Of a stretch of DNA of 64,000 nt, positions 53,113-62,101 are shown piece after piece (positions within the stretch are counted from its first letter, which is position 1; every line of letters begins with the position of its first letter). The stretch spans positions 744,001 through 808,000 of the forward strand of contig NZ_JAJTTH010000001.1 of NCBI RefSeq assembly GCF_021341665.1, given 5' to 3'. The position numbers and the translations under genes are program-made. The notes beneath the pieces are model-generated. The model was given only the letters and a program-made list of their open reading frames with translations, was not told where the DNA came from and ran no database searches. The DNA comes from Pseudomonas sp. Au-Pse12. Lineage in GTDB: Bacteria > Pseudomonadota > Gammaproteobacteria > Pseudomonadales > Pseudomonadaceae.

Positions 53113-53817
53113 GTGTTGGTAAGACTCTTATTGATTGCACTACTGCTGGCGGTATCGGCCTGCAGCTCCAATTCCTCCAGCCCTGGCGGCACTGCGCCGC
53201 TCAAGGCCGGTGAGTACCGGGTCAAGCGTGGCGACACGCTGTATTCCATTGCCAGCCGCAACGGCACGACGTGGAAGGAAGTGGCGCGGGTCAACGGCCT
53301 CAAGGCGCCCTACACCGTGGAAGTCGGCCAGGTGCTGCGGGTTGGCAACGCGCCCAAGACCACCCGGGTGGTCAGCAGCAAGTCGCGCAGCAGCAGCGCG
53401 AGCAAAGGCAAGGCCGCGCCTCCTGCCCCACCGATGCCCAAGGTCACCTTGCAAGGTTGGAGCTGGCCCCTGCGCGGGGTGCTGATCGGGCGCTTCTCGC
53501 CTACCGGCAAGCTCAACCAGGGCATCCGCATCGCCACCACCGAAGGCCAGCCGATCCACGCCACCCTGGGTGGCAAGGTGGCGTTTGCCGGTTACATGCG
53601 TGGCTACGGCAACCTGATGATTCTCCAGCACGGCCCTTCCTACACCAGCACCTACGCCTACAACAGCAAGCTGCTGGTCAAGGAAGGCCAGATGGTGATC
53701 AAGGGCCAGAAGATCGCCGAAGCCGGGTCCCAGGACACCGACCGGGCCCAGCTGTATTTCGAGATCCGTGCCAACGGCGTGCCCGTGGACCCGCTGCGGT
53801 TGTTGCCACCGGGTTGA
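53113..53817 (+). CDS. NlpD-like lipoprotein with LysM and degenerate M23 (LytM) domain
   Basis: This protein of about 234 residues starts at GTG 53113 with a lipoprotein signal (LLLIALLLAVSAC). A LysM domain follows (YRVKRGDTLYSIASRNGTTW), then a basic Ser/Lys/Ala linker and an M23/LytM domain (GIRIATTEGQPIHATLGG). The zinc ligands are altered: GIRI replaces GIDI, and YAYNS replaces the histidine in YAH. It is therefore probably an activator of cell-wall amidases rather than an enzyme, like NlpD/EnvC. The open frame extends to 52657, but the signal sequence fixes the start. It is not next to rpoS, so it is a paralogue. Confidence 0.82.
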   Translation: MLVRLLLIALLLAVSACSSNSSSPGGTAPLKAGEYRVKRGDTLYSIASRNGTTWKEVARVNGLKAPYTVEVGQVLRVGNAPKTTRVVSSKSRSSSASKGKAAPPAPPMPKVTLQGWSWPLRGVLIGRFSPTGKLNQGIRIATTEGQPIHATLGGKVAFAGYMRGYGNLMILQHGPSYTSTYAYNSKLLVKEGQMVIKGQKIAEAGSQDTDRAQLYFEIRANGVPVDPLRLLPPG

Positions 53818-53908
53818 GGGCGCCAGGACCGCTGCGCCCAGGGCCAAGGCACGTCAACGGCACCCGGGGCGCTGGCCTCTCGCATCATTGAGCGGAGGCC
53901 GCGCGGAG

Positions 53909-56188
53909 TCAGATACCCCGCAGTTCGTGCTCGATGTCATCGGGTTTGCCGCCCCACCAGCTGGGCGTATCAAGAAAGTCCGGGATTGCCACCTGCGCTT
54001 CAAGCTGTAACTTCAATTTCTTCAGGTGCACCCGCGTCTGCATGGTCGGCTCCAGCTGGCAGAGGGCTTGCCAAGCCAGCTGGATGTATTCCAGGTAGCG
54101 CGTGGCCTGCTCTGCGCAGGCAGCGGAAGACTTCCATCGATCAGTAAACGCGCCAAGGTAGGTCAAGGCATTCTTCGCCAGTACTTCCCTGGCGCCCAGG
54201 TCCTGGGTGCTCTCGACCAGCGCCTTCAAGGCGGCGCATCCTCGGTCTCTGCTGGCCTGCGTATACAGGGGGGAGCGCTCTTCGGTCAGTACCCACTTCA
54301 GCCGCGCATCATCCTGGATCAGTGCATTCGCTACGCCATTGGGCAAGGCGAACACTTGGATGGCACTGTGTATCAGAGGCTCCGCGAGCACCGTCCGCAA
54401 CGCATCCACATAGTGCTCGTATACATGGCTAGCTTCCCAGGCAGGAACACGCAGTGTGCCTTGAACAGGCTCGGCATCCAGATACAGGCGCTGTGGGTCA
54501 GCGCACTGAGCGGCAATGATCGCCGCCAATCGCAGCTCTCGCTCACGGAGCGCTCTTTCCGGTGGGCTGCCGTCCTTCGAGACGCTCCCATAAAAGTTTC
54601 TGATAAAGCCGATACAAACGTCATATTCGCTGCGCGCCGTGGATATGGCGCCCTGAAGATCGGCCGTGTAACAGAACTCGATCAACCCCAGCAGCTCACC
54701 GGCACGGCTCAGCGCTCGCTCAAAGGCTTCCCGTGAGTAGAACGAGGTGGTTCTGCCCAACTGTTCGCCATACTGGAAATTCGCCATGTTGAGCATGGCG
54801 CTGGCCACGGCGACCTCACCTTCGTCGCTGCGGCTGGCCGCCTCCTGAATGAAGTCGTTGAGGGTCCGAGCGCTTGGGTATTCCCCCCAGGATTTCACCA
54901 ACTGGGAAAACTCGGGAATGGTGAACTCCACCTCACGGACCGCCAGGCTCATCTCATACTCAATGTTTGCCAGGGACAGTTTGCTTCTGGCATGGCCCAG
55001 CTCTTCGACCAACTTCAACAGGCGCTTGTTTTTAACCTCGTCCTTGGGACTTTGCGCGGCGTTGAGCGCTGCTTGCTTGTGCTGCTCCTGTTCCTTGGTA
55101 TTGCCATTGCCGAACATGCTGGCTCTGAAGGCCGAGTGGAAACCCAGCAAGTGCTCTTCAACCACCTGCGCCACCCTGGGTTCGGTCTCACGCAAGAGGG
55201 TCTGCAGGATGATCCCGCGCCAGTCCAGTTGGCCCTCCGCATGCCGATCAGCCGCCGCGCCAAACACCGACAAGCTGCGACAGATGCGCTTGGCCTGGCG
55301 CGGGTTGGCGGGAAACCACTCGGCGGTCTGCGCGATGGCCGTGTCCGGCAGGAATGGGCAGCAGTACTTCAGGTTCCTGGCGACCATTCGCTGCACCTGC
55401 TTCGGGCTGGGCTCGGGCAGGGTCACTGGCACGTCGATGATCTTGTCCAGGAAATGCTGGGCCGACTCGCCGAAAGCCTTGGAGTAGGAGCGCAGGGCCT
55501 GGCCCACGACCTCCTTGTCAAAGGCCAGGACAAAGACAAATCCCGGCCAGTCGAGAAGTTCGCGCAACGCCAGCAGGGTCGCCGGGAGCATCCGAGGATC
55601 GGCGCGGTCCAGGTCGTCAACAAAGACAATGATGCGCCTGTCGCCCAGTTGCTTGCGCAGGGCCTCCAGGTCACTTTTTTCCAGTTGCAGTATTTCGCTC
55701 AGTTTCTCGAAGACCAGCCCTGCGGCGCTGGCGGCCAAGGTCACGATTTCGCTGTAGCTGGCCGACTCGGGAAGCTTGAGGTCAGCGGTTTTATTGGCGG
55801 CCTTTTCCAGGATCTCGGCGATTTTTTTCGACTGGCGCTTGGTCCAGTGCTTGAAGGGTTCGCCAATACCGCAACGTTGCAGGGCGTCCGCCAGCGCCAG
55901 ATAGAACTGCACGATGAATTCCTGCTCGCCGCTGGTTCGCCACGCGGGAAGCCGCACCACGATGTCGTCCTTTTCCTCGGCAATCTGCTCCAAGAAATTC
56001 AACACGCTGGTCTTGCCGCTGCCCCACTGGCCGTACAGGCCAATTCGCGTCGACCAGCCCAAGGGCGTCGCGGTGATCATGCGGTAGACCAGCTTGGCCA
56101 CCGGCCAGCGGTCCAGAAGGTCGTCCGCTCTTTGCGTGAGCGCCGCGTCGTGCCCGCCCGGGGCGGTGAAAGCCTGTGTTGCCGACAT
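53909..56188 (-). CDS. KAP-family P-loop ATPase
   Basis: This 759-residue protein has Walker A GQWGSGKT at 53-60 and a KAP-type Walker B, FVDDLDR at 189-195, followed by LLALRELLDWPGFVFVLAFDKEVV, the typical KAP sensor region. Unlike many KAP proteins it has no obvious membrane pair inserted in the domain; a moderately hydrophobic stretch near 146-162 is the nearest. The second half is helical, with no recognised domain. It stands alone between an NlpD-like gene and regulators. KAP ATPases are often accessory and some occur in anti-phage systems; its job here is unknown. Confidence 0.82.
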   Translation of the reverse strand: MSATQAFTAPGGHDAALTQRADDLLDRWPVAKLVYRMITATPLGWSTRIGLYGQWGSGKTSVLNFLEQIAEEKDDIVVRLPAWRTSGEQEFIVQFYLALADALQRCGIGEPFKHWTKRQSKKIAEILEKAANKTADLKLPESASYSEIVTLAASAAGLVFEKLSEILQLEKSDLEALRKQLGDRRIIVFVDDLDRADPRMLPATLLALRELLDWPGFVFVLAFDKEVVGQALRSYSKAFGESAQHFLDKIIDVPVTLPEPSPKQVQRMVARNLKYCCPFLPDTAIAQTAEWFPANPRQAKRICRSLSVFGAAADRHAEGQLDWRGIILQTLLRETEPRVAQVVEEHLLGFHSAFRASMFGNGNTKEQEQHKQAALNAAQSPKDEVKNKRLLKLVEELGHARSKLSLANIEYEMSLAVREVEFTIPEFSQLVKSWGEYPSARTLNDFIQEAASRSDEGEVAVASAMLNMANFQYGEQLGRTTSFYSREAFERALSRAGELLGLIEFCYTADLQGAISTARSEYDVCIGFIRNFYGSVSKDGSPPERALRERELRLAAIIAAQCADPQRLYLDAEPVQGTLRVPAWEASHVYEHYVDALRTVLAEPLIHSAIQVFALPNGVANALIQDDARLKWVLTEERSPLYTQASRDRGCAALKALVESTQDLGAREVLAKNALTYLGAFTDRWKSSAACAEQATRYLEYIQLAWQALCQLEPTMQTRVHLKKLKLQLEAQVAIPDFLDTPSWWGGKPDDIEHELRGI

Positions 56189-56338
56189 CTGTTTGCGTCC
56201 TTGTACCGGTTAGCGTTGCCCAGCCCTGCCTGAAGACCCGAAGTCCTATTGCCGCGGCTTGATGAGGTCGATGGAAATCATCTTGTACACGCCGCTGAAG
56301 GGGAGCCGAATGCTTGACGTCCACCGGGTAGCAAACCT

Positions 56339-57196
56339 TTAGTCAGCAACCTCGCCTGGCAGCGAGCCCTGGGGCCGGTCTTGCGCATCGTCAGTCCTTG
56401 AGCATGTGTGAGAGGCGCTCACTGTAGAGGCTTTATGGCATTTTTCCAGCCCCGCCCCTGCTTGCCCGGTCGCCGCCCCTGGCCCCCACTCGGCCTCGGG
56501 CGGTGCCTGACGGGTCGTTTGCCAATCCAGCCGGCGCTGCACCTTGAACAGTTCGGCATCGGTACGGATGCCGAGCTTTCTGAACGCTGCCTGCTTCTGT
56601 CCGCTGATGGTCTTGATGCTGCGGGAAAACTTGCTGGCGATCTGAGTGATGCGCAAGCCATCCAGAAAACAGCGCAACACCTCGTTCTCCTTGGGCGAGA
56701 GGGCTTCCAGGTTCATCAGCATCGAGCTGTCGGCGCCTGGCTCGGGCGCCGCACCGGGTGGTGGGTGATGCAGTTCGAAAGCCAGCAAGGGCGCCAGGTA
56801 CAGGCGCTTGCTGGCCACGGTGCGAATGGCCGGGATCAGGTCGTCCAGCGATTGCGACTTGCCGAGAAAACCATTGGCTCCGACATCGATGATCTGTTTG
56901 ACGAAGAACGGCGTCTCCGTGGCCGAAGAAACCAGGATCAGCAGATGCGGGTACTTGTTGCGCAGCAGGCGGATCAGGCGCAGGCCGTCCAGGTCGCATT
57001 CCTGCAACTGGTAGTCGAGCACCAGCAGGTCCACCTCGGTGTCGCGCAGGGCCGAGATCAGCTCGCCGCTGCTGGCATACAAACCCACCAGATGAAAATC
57101 CGCCACGCTCTGCAGTTGCAGTTTCAAGGCCATGCGAATCAGTGCGTGGTCGTCCAGCACCGCAATGCGCAGAAGCTTGTTAACGGCAAATGACAT
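56339..57196 (-). CDS. LuxR-type (NarL family) response regulator
   Basis: This 285-residue protein has a receiver domain with the acidic pair at D15/D16, phospho-acceptor D61 (LLVLDYQL) and the lysine in FLGKSQSLDD. A LuxR/GerE helix-turn-helix follows (LSPKENEVLRCFLDGLRITQIASKFSRS). The tail after the HTH is about 60 residues longer than usual and low in complexity. ATG at 57196 has GGAGA upstream; the frame to 57277 has none. It follows the pseudo-receiver gene on the same strand. It is probably part of the BvgS-like phosphorelay next door. Confidence 0.88.
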   Translation of the reverse strand: MSFAVNKLLRIAVLDDHALIRMALKLQLQSVADFHLVGLYASSGELISALRDTEVDLLVLDYQLQECDLDGLRLIRLLRNKYPHLLILVSSATETPFFVKQIIDVGANGFLGKSQSLDDLIPAIRTVASKRLYLAPLLAFELHHPPPGAAPEPGADSSMLMNLEALSPKENEVLRCFLDGLRITQIASKFSRSIKTISGQKQAAFRKLGIRTDAELFKVQRRLDWQTTRQAPPEAEWGPGAATGQAGAGLEKCHKASTVSASHTCSRTDDAQDRPQGSLPGEVAD

Positions 57197-57394
57197 AGCG
57201 TCTCCAGAACGTTCAAGAGCGGGCTTCAACTGGCCTTGCCCGAGCGGCCCCGCCTCACGGCTCGGTGACAACCCCACAGGTTGCGGGCGGCCACTACTCT
57301 AAAACGCCCTCCGCTTCGCCATAACAAGAAACGTCTTGAAGTCTTCCAAAGATTATCTGGAATTGAATCCGTCGCTGCGCCGCCCTGCCCGCCC

Positions 57395-57841
57395 CTACAA
57401 CGCGCTCTCGAGGAGACTCTGCAGCATGGCCTGAGGGTCGCTGCCAGGGTGGTCGTTGCCCACCGCGTAGTGCTCGCCGCGAGCCAGGCTCTGCAGCACA
57501 TCGACGTAGTCCGGCAAAGGTTGCGTCTTCGACATCACGCCCTGCGCACCAAGGCTCTGCAGCGTTGAGGCGAGCTGCGGGTCTGGATAGTCCAACAGCA
57601 CGAGCACCTTCAGGCCGGGATGGCGGCGGCTCAAGATCCGCACCAGCTGGCGGGGGTTGTCGTCGATCAGGTGCCCGATCATGAGTACGTCAAGCCGTTG
57701 CTGCTGCAAGGCCTGCAGTGTGCTGTCGAAGGTGTCGTAAGCGCCCACCAGATACAGCGCGGGCTGCCTGGACAGATGCTCGCACAGCCCGAAGCAGGCA
57801 ATATCGTGTTGTTCCAGAACCCCTACCCTTATCTTCAACAT
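57395..57841 (-). CDS. Stand-alone degenerate receiver (pseudo-receiver) protein
   Basis: This 148-residue protein has receiver-like sequence (IRVGVLEQHDIACFGL; VLVLLDYPDPQLASTLQSLGAQGVMSKTQPL). The lysine of MSKTQPL is kept, but the phospho-acceptor is missing: in LDVLMIGHLIDD the usual aspartate after the hydrophobic strand is glycine, and EQHD replaces the acidic pair. It has no output domain. It may bind and modulate the neighbouring kinase or regulators without phosphorylation. The ATG at 57841 has a weak site; longer frames to 57952 look unlikely. Confidence 0.75.
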   Translation of the reverse strand: MLKIRVGVLEQHDIACFGLCEHLSRQPALYLVGAYDTFDSTLQALQQQRLDVLMIGHLIDDNPRQLVRILSRRHPGLKVLVLLDYPDPQLASTLQSLGAQGVMSKTQPLPDYVDVLQSLARGEHYAVGNDHPGSDPQAMLQSLLESAL

Positions 57842-58228
57842 TGTTTGGTCTCGCCCTCTGGCAAATGCTCGGCAGTCGCGCTGGAGGCACGGCGTGCCAG
57901 AAGGCCGCCCGCCACGCAGGGGCGTCCCATGCCTGCATGAATGAAACCGCAAGATAGGCGCTGCACACGGCTCGCGGCTCTAGGAATAGTCTCGAATTGC
58001 CGCTGACCGGCCATCGCCGCTCGTGGGGCGGGATCGAAGCAGCCGTGCTATTAGCAGGAATTTTCTTGGCAGCATGCAGGTTGCTTCCTGCTAGCCTGCC
58101 AGTGACATTCTGATGACCCTGAAGGGCTTATCCGGCATCATTTTCTGAATCAACCTCAGATTCCATCAAGGCGCCGACGGTTGTTGGTGGACTTATCACT
58201 TCGATATTTTGATTCTGGATAACCTGGC
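57842..58228. promoter_or_regulatory. Divergent promoter region of the signalling cluster, with inverted repeat
   Basis: This 387-base stretch lies between the minus-strand pseudo-receiver and the plus-strand regulator, with no gene of its own. TAGCAGGAA (58052-58060) and TTCCTGCTA (58085-58093) form a perfect nine-base inverted repeat with a 24-base spacer, a plausible site for a dimeric regulator such as the neighbouring LuxR-type proteins. The last 100 bases are AT-rich. Confidence 0.45.
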
Positions 58229-58855
58229 ATGAGCAAAACTGTACTGATCGTCGATGATCACCCGGTAGTCTGTGAGGCTATTCGCAAGACCCTGGAGGCT
58301 CAGGGCTACAGCATTGTCGGAGAAACCGCCGACGGTATCAGCGCGCTGAGCATGATCGTGTCGCTCAAACCGGGGATCGTGATTCTGGACGTCAGCCTGG
58401 AAAAGATGGACGGCCTCACGGTACTCAAGCGCGTCACCCAGGCGAACCTCGATGTGCGAGTCCTGGTGTTCACCGCGCAGTCGGTCGACACCTACGCCAT
58501 GCGTTGCCTGCAAGCGGGAGCCAGCGGTTTCGTGAGCAAGAACGAGCCGCTGACCAAGCTGCTCAAGGCGGTCGATACCATCGTCGATGGCTACGTGTTC
58601 TTCCCCAAGAAATCGATGCCGTTCACGGATAGCGGGCGTGGCCAAAACAGCCGCGATGCCCTCGCCGCGCTGACCAACCGCGAGCTGGAAGTCCTCAAGT
58701 TGCTGGCCGAGGGCATGACCAATCTTGAGATTGCCGAGAAGCTACACCTGAGTAACAAGACCGTCAGTGGCCACAAGATCAACATCCTGAGCAAGCTTGG
58801 GGTCACTTCGGTGGTGGATCTGGTGCACATCGCCAGGCAGAACGAGCTGGTTTGA
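58229..58855 (+). CDS. BvgA/EvgA-like LuxR-type response regulator
   Basis: This 208-residue protein has a receiver with VLIVDDHPVV, phospho-acceptor D54 (VILDVSLEK) and K in FVSKNEPL. The LuxR helix-turn-helix is LTNRELEVLKLLAEGMTNLEIAEKL. Length and layout fit BvgA/EvgA. It lies just before a BvgS-like hybrid kinase in the same direction (10 bases apart), so they are a cognate pair. The targets are unknown. Confidence 0.92.
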   Translation: MSKTVLIVDDHPVVCEAIRKTLEAQGYSIVGETADGISALSMIVSLKPGIVILDVSLEKMDGLTVLKRVTQANLDVRVLVFTAQSVDTYAMRCLQAGASGFVSKNEPLTKLLKAVDTIVDGYVFFPKKSMPFTDSGRGQNSRDALAALTNRELEVLKLLAEGMTNLEIAEKLHLSNKTVSGHKINILSKLGVTSVVDLVHIARQNELV

Positions 58856-58865
58856 GTAACCCCAG

Positions 58866-61800
58866 GTGATATCACTGCCGCGCCCACTGTGCTTCGTGCT
58901 GACACTGTGGCTGGCGCTGCCTGTCTTCGCTCAGGACAGGGTGAAGATCCGCGGCCGGCAGCCGCTGGATTTCCTCGACATCCGCCCCAGCATCAATGAG
59001 CAGGCCTGGCTGCGGCACAAAGAGGCCCTGGTGGTGGGGATCGTCGGCGGCGACCTGCCGCCCTATCGGGAAATCAATCAGCGCCATGAGCTGGAAGGCA
59101 TTGGTGCCGACTACCTGCAGGCCCTGCAGCGCGAGCTGGCGATCCCCGTCGAAGTGCGCACCTACGCCTCAACCGATGCCGCCTACCAGGCCTTGCGTAG
59201 CGGTGAAGTGGACCTGGTGGACAACGCCACGCAAGTCGAGGCCGAAGACTACTTGGTGCAATTGAGCCCCAGTTACGCCGTGACCGAACTGGCCCTGTAT
59301 GCCGAGAGCGGCAACCTGCGCGACTACCGCCGGGACATTGCCAGGACCCGGGTCGCCGCCGCGCCCGGGATGGCCCTGGAGCTTTACCTGCGGACCGGTG
59401 GCCAGGGCCTGATCCAGCTCTACGACTCGCCCCGGGCGGCCATGGGGTCGGTGCTCGACGGCGACGCGGACATCTACCTCGGTGACTCGCTTTCCACCCG
59501 CTACCTCTCCAGCCAGTTGTTCAGTGACCAGCTGGTGATCAGCCACAGCGCACGGTTGCCGGAAATCCAGGTCGGGTTTGCCGTGGCCCGCGACAACACC
59601 CACCTGCAACAGTTGCTTGAACGGGCCTTGGGCGGCATCAAGCGCTGCCAGGTGGTGTCGACACTGAGAATGTGGGGCGGCACCGGCAATTGCGAGACCA
59701 ACAGCTTTCGCGAACGCCTGGACGCCGATCAGCGCCGTTGGCTGGAGCATGCGCCGCCGGTGCGACTGGTGATCAGCGACGACCTGGCGCCCTATGCGTT
59801 CTTCAACAGCCGCGGGTTGTTCAACGGCATTGCCTCGGACCTGCTGGACCTGATTCGCAGCAAGAGCGGGTTGCGCTTCGAAGTCTCTCGGGTCAGCACC
59901 CGCAAGCAGGTCGATACGCGCTTGCGCGAGGCTCGGGCGGACCTCAGCGTGCTGGTCCGCAGCGACCCCAAGCGCATGTCATACCTGTACACCCGGCCCT
60001 TCGTCACCACCCCTTACGTGATCGTGCGGCAGATCGATGCGCCGCCGCTGGCGCCGCTCGATCGCAACTCCACCGGCTCACTGGCACTCGCTTCCGGCTA
60101 CCTGCAGAGCAACGATCTGCTCAAGCACTACCCAGGGCTCTGGGTCCAGCAGACTTCCAGCGTCGCCGAGGCCCTGAACCGGGTGCGCCAGGGCAAGGTC
60201 GATTTCACCCTGGCACCGAGCAACTTGGCGAACTATTACCTGTCCTTCAAGTTCCAGAACAGCTTGAAGATCCACGGCATGATGCCCGGCCAGGAAGCAC
60301 GGATCGCTTTCGCCGCGCCCGAGAGCCAGCCGCAACTGATCGCCATCCTCGACCAGGCGATGGCCGAGGTCAGCCCCGAGGAGTACCTGCAGATCCTCGG
60401 TCGCTGGCGGGCCAGCGGCAGCACCGACGACAGCTACTGGAAGGGTGTCACCGAGGTGACCTGGAAAGCCCTGGGCAGCCTGTGCCTGATGCTCGGGCTG
60501 GCCGCCTGGTGGATCCTCAGCCAGCGCCGGCGGATCATTCGCAAGCGCTACGACCTGCTGCAACGCCAGTTGATCCTCGACCAGCTGCGGGACGCCAAGG
60601 AAGCCGCGGAACACGCCAGCCGCAGCAAGACCGTGTTCCTGACCACCATGAGCCATGAAATCAGGACCCCGTTGAGCGCCATCGTCGGCATGCTGGAACT
60701 GGTGCTGACCCGTGACAACGATGCCGAGCTCAACACCCGCTCGGTGCATATCGCCTACGAGTCGGCGCAGAACCTGCTGGCCTTGATCGGCCATGTCCTG
60801 GATATCTCGCGGATCGAATCCGGGCGCCTGACCCTGCGCCCGGAAGCCGCGAGCCTGCGCAGCCTGATCGAGTCGGTGGCCTGCGTGTTCGATGGCCTGG
60901 CGCGTCAGAAGCAGCTCGACATTCATCTGCAGTTCGATGCCTGGGCTGGCGTGCAGGTGTGGGTTGACGGCCTGAAGTTCAAGCAGATCATCTCCAACCT
61001 GCTGAGCAACGCGATCAAGTTCACCGAACAGGGCGACATTCACATCCGTTGCCTGGGCCAGGTAAAAGATCAACACTCGCTGAGTTTCTGCGTCGAGGTG
61101 ATGGACACCGGCCCGGGCATTCCGGCCTCGCAGATCCAGAAGATTTTCACCCCGTTCTTCGAGGTCGACAGCGTGGTCAGCAACCCCAATGCCGGCTCGG
61201 GGTTGGGCTTGTCCATCAGCCACTCACTGACCCAATTGATGAGCGGCAGCCTGAAGGTCCAGAGCGAACTGGGGGTAGGAACCTGTATGACGTTCAAAGC
61301 CTGTTTCCAGCGCGTCACCGACGAGCGCAGCAGCGCCAGCGACAGCCTGCAGCCGGCGCTGCTCAACAGCACCGAGCAGCCCCTGAGCGTGTTGCTCGTC
61401 GAAGACCATCTGCCCAGCCAGTACCTGCTGAATCAACAGATCAGCTACCTGGGGCACGACACCCTGATTGCCTACAACGGCCTGGAGGGCCTGGCCATGT
61501 GGCAGGAGCATGACGTCGACATCATCATCACCGACTGCAACATGCCGCAGATGAATGGCCATGAAATGAGCCTGGCGATCCGGCGCATGGAGCGCCAGAT
61601 GGGCGTCCGCCCCTGCACCATCATCGGCCTGACGGCCGGGGCGCAGCGCGAGGAACTGGAACGTTGCCTGGCCTCGGGCATGGACAGCGCCCTGTCCAAG
61701 CCGATCAGCCTCGCCGGCCTGAACCGCCTGATCCCCAAGTTGAGCCGCAACAGCCCTAGCGAACCAGCCGCTGCGGTTTCGTTGAATGGCGACGTCCAGG

Positions 61801-62072
61801 CGGCCATGGCCGAGCACGTGATCAGCAGCAACAGCGAAGAGCTGCAGGCTCTGCGCAAGGCTCTGGCCAGCGGCAATCACCCGGCCCTGAAAAGCATTGC
61901 CCACAAGCTCAAGGGCACCGCCTACCTGCTCAACGCCAAGCACCTGCTGGAGCTGTGCGTGGGCTTGGAGGAACTGGTCGCCAAGGCCGCCGATGCGCAG
62001 CAGGTTGCCCGCGCGGTGACCCGGCTGGAACAGGCGCTGCGCGACCTCAACCAGTCCTTGCAAGTGCACTGA
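58866..62072 (+). CDS. BvgS/EvgS-like unorthodox hybrid sensor kinase
   Basis: This 1068-residue protein starts with GTG and a signal/anchor (FVLTLWLALPVFA). Two periplasmic solute-binding (Venus flytrap) domains follow (about 45-270 and 290-525), then a membrane helix near 535-553. The kinase core has H597 in MSHEIRTPLS and ATP-site boxes NLLSNAIKF and DTGPGIP. A receiver with D890 (IIITDCNMPQMNG) and an HPt domain with H1013 (AHKLKGTAYL) complete the His-Asp-His relay to the adjacent regulator. It lacks the PAS domain that BvgS and EvgS have before the kinase. The ligand is unknown. Confidence 0.93.
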   Translation: MISLPRPLCFVLTLWLALPVFAQDRVKIRGRQPLDFLDIRPSINEQAWLRHKEALVVGIVGGDLPPYREINQRHELEGIGADYLQALQRELAIPVEVRTYASTDAAYQALRSGEVDLVDNATQVEAEDYLVQLSPSYAVTELALYAESGNLRDYRRDIARTRVAAAPGMALELYLRTGGQGLIQLYDSPRAAMGSVLDGDADIYLGDSLSTRYLSSQLFSDQLVISHSARLPEIQVGFAVARDNTHLQQLLERALGGIKRCQVVSTLRMWGGTGNCETNSFRERLDADQRRWLEHAPPVRLVISDDLAPYAFFNSRGLFNGIASDLLDLIRSKSGLRFEVSRVSTRKQVDTRLREARADLSVLVRSDPKRMSYLYTRPFVTTPYVIVRQIDAPPLAPLDRNSTGSLALASGYLQSNDLLKHYPGLWVQQTSSVAEALNRVRQGKVDFTLAPSNLANYYLSFKFQNSLKIHGMMPGQEARIAFAAPESQPQLIAILDQAMAEVSPEEYLQILGRWRASGSTDDSYWKGVTEVTWKALGSLCLMLGLAAWWILSQRRRIIRKRYDLLQRQLILDQLRDAKEAAEHASRSKTVFLTTMSHEIRTPLSAIVGMLELVLTRDNDAELNTRSVHIAYESAQNLLALIGHVLDISRIESGRLTLRPEAASLRSLIESVACVFDGLARQKQLDIHLQFDAWAGVQVWVDGLKFKQIISNLLSNAIKFTEQGDIHIRCLGQVKDQHSLSFCVEVMDTGPGIPASQIQKIFTPFFEVDSVVSNPNAGSGLGLSISHSLTQLMSGSLKVQSELGVGTCMTFKACFQRVTDERSSASDSLQPALLNSTEQPLSVLLVEDHLPSQYLLNQQISYLGHDTLIAYNGLEGLAMWQEHDVDIIITDCNMPQMNGHEMSLAIRRMERQMGVRPCTIIGLTAGAQREELERCLASGMDSALSKPISLAGLNRLIPKLSRNSPSEPAAAVSLNGDVQAAMAEHVISSNSEELQALRKALASGNHPALKSIAHKLKGTAYLLNAKHLLELCVGLEELVAKAADAQQVARAVTRLEQALRDLNQSLQVH

Positions 62073-62101
62073 CAGGCCCGCGCGGAATGCGTTCGGGTCG
62101 C

